From positions 4,925,943 through 4,989,942 of the forward strand of contig CM039140.1 in assembly GCA_022036555.1 (NCBI GenBank): DNA of 64,000 nt. Reading direction: 5' to 3'. Below are positions 58,001 through 64,000 of this stretch, in pieces. Numbering within the stretch: position 1 is the stretch's first letter; each line of letters starts with the position of its first letter. Below the pieces are notes generated by a model that was not told the DNA's origin, ran no database searches, and worked only from the letters and a program-made list of their open reading frames with translations. Origin of the DNA: Microstegium vimineum (Eukaryota > Streptophyta > Magnoliopsida > Poales > Poaceae). Position numbers and translations under genes: made by a program.

Positions 58001-59405
58001 TCACTAAGAAAGATGCTAAACCTCGCTTAATAAGATGAATATTGCTACTCCAAGAATTTGATCTTGAAATAAAAGATAAAAAGGGAGTAGAAAATTCTGT
58101 ACCCAACCATTTGTCCAGAATGCAATTCAAAGAGGCACAAAATTTGCCCATCGATGATTTCCTTAGAGATGACACACTCCTCAAGGTAACGAACTCCAAC
58201 CCCTGGTATGCAAATATAGTCAACTTTATGGTCACAGGCCATGTCCACCAGGGGCAAATAAGAAGAAACTAGTTCAGAAGAGTCGAGTGTATCTCTGGGA
58301 TAAGCCTTATCTCTATAGAGTATGCAATGATGGATTGCTAAGAAGATGTGTACCTATGGAGGAGGCAATCAAGATTATGGAAAGATACCATGGGGCAGAA
58401 TATGGAGGTCACTATGGAGCATTCAGAACTCATGCTAAGATTTAGCAGAGTGGTTTCTACTGGCCAACCATGTACAAGGATACCCAAGATTACGTCAGAA
58501 AATGTGCAAGGTGCTAGAAGCATGGGAACATCAATGCCCGAGATGCTATGCCACTCACCAACAACCTACAAGTCAAGCTCTTTGATGCTTGGGGCATTGA
58601 CTATATGGGACCCTTTCCTCCTTCAAAAGGGTGTGAGTACATCTTAGTAGCAATGGAGTATGTATCCAAGTGGGTAGAAGCAATACTTTACTGCAAAGTA
58701 GACTCAGCCAATTCAAAGAGAATGTTCCAAGAAGTGATATTCCCCAGATTTGGAGCTCCAAAGTTAGTCATAAGTGATGGGGGATCTCACTTCGTTGACA
58801 AAGGCTTCCACTAGTTCCTCACAGATCAAGGAATTCGACCCAATGTTGCAACTCCATACCATCCTCAAACCAGTGGTCAAGCAGAAACATCCAACAAACA
58901 AATCAAGAACATTCTGTAAAAGACCATGGATGAGATGGGTACTGGAAGCACAAGTTGCCAGAGGCACTATGGGCATATCAGACTGCATACAAGACACCAA
59001 TTGGTATGACACCAAAGACATGCCATTTTCCTGTGGAATTGGAATTTAAGGCACATTGGGCAATCAAGAAGTGGAATATCGATCTGTCAACTGCTGGAAA
59101 ATTCAGGAGAATGCAAATCTCTGAATTTGGAAGAGTGGAGAGAGAAAGCATATCATAATGGCAAAATATACAAGGAGAGAACCAAAAGATGGCATGACAA
59201 GAGAATCAAAATCAAATAATTCAACCTAGGAGACAAGGTCTTGCTATTTAACTAAAGATTCAAGCTCTTCAGTCAAGGAAAGCTGAAAAGCAAATGGGAA
59301 GGGTCATACCTCGTCATCAACGCCGCATCTCATGGAGCAATCACACTCTAGGACGATGACGACAAAATTGACATGAATCACTTGAACAAGAAATTGACAT
59401 GGTAG
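55048..59405 (+). pseudogene. Athila-like gag-pol, degenerate (many stops, at least one frameshift)
   Basis: Gag starts at 55048 (MDQTPLFEYGAPTGASLEPP). The protease-like region near 55987-56490 has LDSLYDSAIGVSVMSK and FDLLIGRPLM. The RT at about 56660-57500 has VPKKG, FPLPFIDEMLERL, YSGYHQIPIHP and FGLCNAPASFQRCM. RNase H at about 57770-58030 has CDASDYAVGAVLG. The integrase zinc finger and core at about 58380-58920 have HGAEYGGHYG, VRKCARC, GIDYMGPFPP and ISDGGSHF. Stops occur in every domain block, for example after RMCIDY (57046). The frame shifts near 58240. At the RT active site (57331-57345) the sequence reads FMDNF where the family has FMDDF, so a catalytic Asp is Asn. It is non-functional. 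Confidence 0.9.
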
Positions 59406-59884
59406 ATTTTGTTCTTAATCCAACTTAGAACTAAAATCTACATGTTTAACTTTTTTGTTCATTTTCATGTTTGACCTTAGATTTAGCTTAGAATTAGCCT
59501 TGTCACCTCCCATCAAAAATCTTGACCCATTTGGCCCCAAAAGGGGATCGATCGATCTCTTCTTAAGGCCTATCAACCCGACATTGCACGGCCTGCCTAA
59601 CCTGACTTGTGGGAGTTCAAAACCTGACTCAGTCAGACCAGAAAGCCAAAGGGGATCGACCGATCATGGTCCGAGCTAGTTCAACGTACCCGTTGCTCGT
59701 GAACGTTGGACCAACTTTCCCCTCGGTTTCCATCGTTATCCGAGCGAAAACGGAGGCACTAAAGGTTGGAATTCATCATCTTAACCCCCTCTCCTTCCTC
59801 TTTCTCCTCTCACCTTGTTCTTCTTCACAACCAGCAGAAGCTCCATCACTCTTTGCCTTCATTCTCACCCCCTTGATCCTCACC

Positions 59885-60664
59885 ATGGCTCCACCAAGAA
59901 GCAACGCAAAAATGCCACTCATTCCCTTCAATGGAAGTCCATCTAATGCTCAAGATCCCATCAACGTTGACGCCATGGCCGTCGAAATTCTCGATGTTGC
60001 TCCCCTCGCCATGGCGCCGCCACCGGTCCAGCCAGGCACCCCAAGGGGCCGGGGTCGGCCGATCTCCTCCTAGTCCTCAGAGAGGGCCAGGAGCATTGCC
60101 AGGTCGATGTCCCCTCGCCGGAATCTCAATAAACCGGTTACGCGTCCTGTAACTCCCAAAAGGCCAACCACTGGCCAATTGGGGGTAAAGGGGAAGGCCA
60201 CCACCTCCACCACTAACGGTGGCACGAGCATGGACTACACCAGCTCGTACTCGCCATCAACACCCACATGGATGCGCCTTCAAAGGGCCCATGGTGGACC
60301 GGGGATGGGAAAGGTGCTTGTCCTTCCCCTCACCTCTGATGAGAAGAGGACGACACGTGACTCTCTTGAGTTTGAGGCGTCACACAAGACCATCCGGAGG
60401 ACTAGCAACCCTCCTTCCATTTCCGGCCCTCTAGGCCAATTCCAAGAGGAGGACGAGAAGAGCGACATGGAGAAGCTGCTGCGCATAGTTGCTAGGCTTA
60501 GGGAGAGCAACACCAAACTAGTGGAGAGGGCAGCAGAAGAAAGAATGACGCACTTAGACTTAGAGGACAACTTTAGTGATCTTCGCATTAGCACTAGTGC
60601 GAAGATCAAGCGCTTAGCTAAGGCAACTGAGAGGGAGGATATATTTGCCCCTCCTTCTCCATAG
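59885..60664 (+). pseudogene. Extra ORF downstream of pol in the Athila-like element, one in-frame stop
   Basis: From ATG 59885 (MAPPRSNAKMPLIPFNGSPS) one frame runs to 60664, broken only by TAG at 60071-60073. The product is Pro/Arg/Ser-rich at first. It then has a segment with LVLPLTSDEKRTTRDS and a heptad-rich C-terminal half (MEKLLRIVARLRESNTKLVE), predicted coiled coil. Athila and Tat elements often carry an extra ORF here, sometimes called env-like. I see neither a clear signal peptide nor a transmembrane span, so envelope function is not supported. Confidence 0.55.
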
Positions 60665-62480
60665 ATTCCTAGTCCCTCTAATAATTAGGCACATAGGTTG
60701 TTTTCAACTATTTCCCTTCATCAATGTAACTTGTGCCTAGAATGAAAATTTGAAATTGAATAAAAATTTGGTTCTGCTGGTGTTTTACCCCAGCAGAACC
60801 CCTGCATTTGATCTCTCTCTGTCACTGTGTTACAGTATGCACTGAAACAAGTATGGGGGTATCAGTCGACACCCCAACATACCATTTCACAAGAATGGCC
60901 ACTGAACCAAGTTGTACACGGTCATGACACGTCCCACAAAAAAATTGGACCTCAACGGCCGATGCACCTTAGAGGCCAAATAGCATAACTGACAGAGCAG
61001 AAAAACATTCAGAAGGTAAGGGATCTATTTTAGAGACCAAAGTGGCCAAACGACTCCGAAGTGATGTCGGTCGACACCACCAAGGATCTCCAGGCCCACC
61101 AGCCAGCCTCTATGTAACATTCTCATCAACCCTGACTGGTTTGCCACATCTCTCTCCTTTTTCCTTTATGCTTTCATTTGTTTAACTCATTTTCCTTTTT
61201 TAAAAATAAAAATAAAATATTATTTCTTCATGAAAGTAATCACTTAGTTTATTTCCATTTTAATATTGAATAAAAACAAGAAGATCACATCTAAACTTAA
61301 AATTTGAAAAGTAACATGATCTATGACATTTAAAGGGCAAAAGCGTCATAAAGACGAATTCTTGCTTTTGCTTATGCTAGTGGGAAAAGATTTTGATAGG
61401 GAATCATATTGACTAAGTTGTTGATTAATGTGATATAATTCTTGGCTCATGATTCATACCCTATCTATTTAAGGTACTTGGAGATTAATTTTTGAAAATG
61501 TCATAAAACCATAATGTGACTACTCCTCTATAGTGATAAAATTCCTACCAAAGCCACAAATGTGTATACATGTTCAAAACCTTCCTCATATGCTTCTTGT
61601 TTTACTTTGAGTTTAGTCAAACCTTGTGACCCTTGTTGAGAAATTTTGTCATAGTTCAAAGATCAAGATCACGCACACACCACATATATTGCTGCTTCTA
61701 CACTGGAAGTACGCAAAACATGCCTTTTCATTTACATGTTCCATGTTCATCCAATAAATACTCTAGAAAGAAATGTTACGATCTCTCTCAAACATTCTTC
61801 AAAAGAGATATGGCTATCATAAATGATAAAAATGATGATGAGCAAAAGCTCTAAAAAAAGATAGCCATTTCTCAAGTAATCCTAAAGTTAGAGAGATCAT
61901 ATACATAGTTAAGGAGTACACTATCCACTATCATATTCCATACACATGCACATCTTGATCTAGGATCATGACATTATTCTCCTTGGATCTTTGTTTTGAC
62001 TTTACAGTACAAGTAATGCAAGTATGCTACATTGTTTATCCCTACCTAAGCTCCTCATAAGCCATCTATAAGTAGGAAGATACAAAAGAAGGCAACCTCA
62101 TTTCATGCCTTGGTTAGGAATCATACACCTATGTGCCTACCAAACCTATTACAGGAAATGGACTACAGAGGAATCAACGAAGCTATAAAGTCACCTTCGT
62201 GAGCTACCGTTGTCCAGAAAATCAGGGGACATTCACAAGTAAACTTAGCCTAGGCACCACACCTACACTATGAATTACTACTTCAATCAAGAAGCTATCA
62301 AGATCAAAGCACTCAAGAAGAGTTGCAAAAAATAAAGAACAATAAGGATAATGTTGCTTACTTGAACTAGAAGTCAAATACTAGGGTATCTCAGAATACA
62401 AATCCTAGGCGAGAGGACTTGATCCCAAAGAATACAATGATGAAGAAGCACCGACAGGTCGGAACTCCTCTTGAACTACA
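60665..62480. other. Untranslated 3' part of the Athila-like element
   Basis: AT-rich sequence without a supported gene. It contains a perfect 11-bp stem-loop, GGTTCTGCTGG/CCAGCAGAACC, at 60770-60800. Confidence 0.45.
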
Positions 62481-64000
62481 CTCTCCAACTGTGACATAAC
62501 CTCTTAAAATAGGGCCCACTTGTCAGGATTAACCAACTTAATCCCAACAAATGATCCAAATCTTAATTAGTCCATAAGGTGTCGCCACTTTGCAGCGGGT
62601 CATCCACCTCTTTCCGAACAGGATCACCTCATTACAATCATTACAGAAGTAATACGAAATTTTTATATTACATCAAAGTAGCGGAAATTTAAAGTCATAT
62701 TACAAACCATAAGTTTTGAAACATAACTGAAGTGTCATACGTTAATAAAACATCAAGCTGCTGATAGAGTATGAACAAACAACCGAGGTACTCTTGCCCA
62801 AGAGTCAAGCAAGGACAGTTTATTCTTCATCTTCATCTACACTGACCACGGTCATGCAGCAAGAAGCCACACAAACCGGGTTGTGATCCTCATCTGCAAC
62901 AGGGGTTAACAAACCCTGAGTACGGGAGTACTCAACAAGACTTATCCGACAAAGAAAAGTATTTGGTGGACAAAACAGTATGCAAGTCATAGGATTCAAG
63001 GTGTGGTTTGCAAGAATCAAGTATTTTGCATAAATGAGCATTTATAAAAAGAATTGAAATCATTTATGTTATCCATAAGATTACTCAAGTATCGATCTAG
63101 ATGTATGATCGATAACAAGGTAATAACCATCCATAAAGGGATCCAACAAGTATCCAGTTAAAGTGTATTACTACGAAGAAGAAAACAGGGTCATGTTTTC
63201 ATATTCGAGGAACACGGCGATTCGAACCGGTTTATCCCAGCTGGGCTTCCCTATCACACGACATATACAACTGCTTAAAGCACGCATATGACTACCTTTC
63301 CTTGGATCCTCTCGCCAAGACCGGGGTTCCGCCATCCGAGAGCACAGTACACCTCCATCCAGTTCGCTAACTTGGAGGGTACACACTACTCTCGCCATCT
63401 CTCCACTCCCAGTGCGGGTTAACCGTTCTTCAGACGAGAATAGCCAGAGCCTAGCTTCCCGGAGTATGTGATAAGTACTCCAAAGTCACAACCCTAGTCA
63501 TGCATCAACAGACGGTTCCTAATCGACACAGGCGGAAAGAACCCGCTCACCAGACACCGCTGATGGCTCTCCAACACCGTGTCCGCCCGGTCTCAGATTA
63601 TTACTTCCAACAACAACATCCCCTTCTCAGAAAACATAACCATTTGCCTAAGCAATACGTTATGTGTAGGTGACCGGAAATCACCTACTAGAAAAGTTCT
63701 AAGCATACTAAGCATTTTTGCGAAAACTTTGCATCTTTAAACAAGTGACAAGGTTAAAGGTTCAAATAGTACAAGGATAAAGCTATGCATCAAGTAGGAA
63801 TTTAATAAAGTACCGTAATGCAATAGTATAAACATAAGTGTATTTAAAGCAATCATTTTAAATACAAGGAAGTGTTTGAATGCACCGGGGCTTGCCTTGG
63901 TTGGAGGGATAAACGAACTCGGGCTCAGATTCAAGATAGAAAACCTCTTCACTGGAGGTATCCAACCCAACCAATGAACAATCTACACGATATAATGACA
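62481..64000. repeat. Probable further dispersed repeat, type unresolved
   Basis: Stretches such as accctgagtacgggagtact and acaagacttatccgac recall non-coding parts of large grass LTR retrotransposons, read in antisense. No ORF with a recognisable domain, no LTR boundary and no target duplication could be identified; the start near 62,480 is a guess. Confidence 0.3.

Larger units (their letters stand above)
53438..62470 (+). mobile_element. Athila-like Ty3/Gypsy retrotransposon, 3' LTR not in window
   Basis: The element includes the LTR, primer-binding site, gag-pol pseudogene, an extra downstream ORF and a long untranslated 3' region. I find no second copy of the TGTTGACGGT LTR before the end of the window. 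The right limit is approximate: near 62,480 the sequence changes to what looks like another repeat. Confidence 0.7.

Overview
This window is nuclear DNA from a grass, most likely a panicoid (sorghum, Setaria, Panicum or sugarcane type). The evidence is intron-bearing plant gene families (PPR, F-box, GPI-anchored lipid-transfer protein, SMR-domain protein), the strong GC gradient of grass exons, and dense grass repeats: Mutator, CACTA, hAT, Stowaway, a tRNA-derived SINE, Copia and Ty3/Gypsy elements. Nothing bacterial, organellar or phage-like was seen, and I recognised no tRNA or rRNA gene.

Layout. 1-2.9 kb: SMR-domain protein on the minus strand (four coding exons), with a 43-codon ORF in its probable 5' leader. 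3.1-3.4 kb: a SINE with an 18-bp target duplication. 5.1-7.9 kb: intronless E-class PPR protein (minus), with MITEs just upstream. 9.5-11.1 kb: F-box gene (minus) with one reading-frame break. 12.0-17.5 kb: a 5.5-kb Mutator-like element with long inverted repeats, a decayed transposase gene on plus and a convergent accessory gene on minus. 17.8-19.9 kb: GPI-anchored lipid-transfer protein gene on plus, whose promoter abuts the Mutator end. 22.9-24.6 kb: non-autonomous Mutator-like element carrying a nested hAT-like element. 25.4-42.7 kb: a Copia retrotransposon (minus) whose 5' LTR is split by a 10-kb CACTA transposon that encodes a TNP2 transposase, a TNPA/Ptta-type protein and a Ulp1-like protease. 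42.8-43.4 kb: a hAT-type fold-back element. 46.0-49.0 kb: an unrecognised six-exon gene on plus encoding four membrane segments, an N-terminal 17-residue tandem repeat and a C-terminal Cys4 motif. 49.5-50.4 kb: a Pack-MULE candidate. 51.0-53.4 kb: 3' end of a second Copia element (SIRE/Maximus-like, minus), interrupted at 53,437 by an Athila-like Ty3/Gypsy element that fills most of the rest. The last 1.5 kb looks like another dispersed repeat.

The probable host genes are five: SMR, PPR, F-box, LTPG and the four-membrane-segment protein. I see no pathway linking them; the window is an ordinary gene-and-transposon mosaic. Its most interesting parts are the unrecognised membrane gene with its partly duplicated first exon, the nested insertions that can be ordered in time from their target duplications, and the Mutator element whose transposase has kept one reading frame while collecting seven nonsense changes. 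All calls rest on reading the sequence and remembered family features; no search was run.
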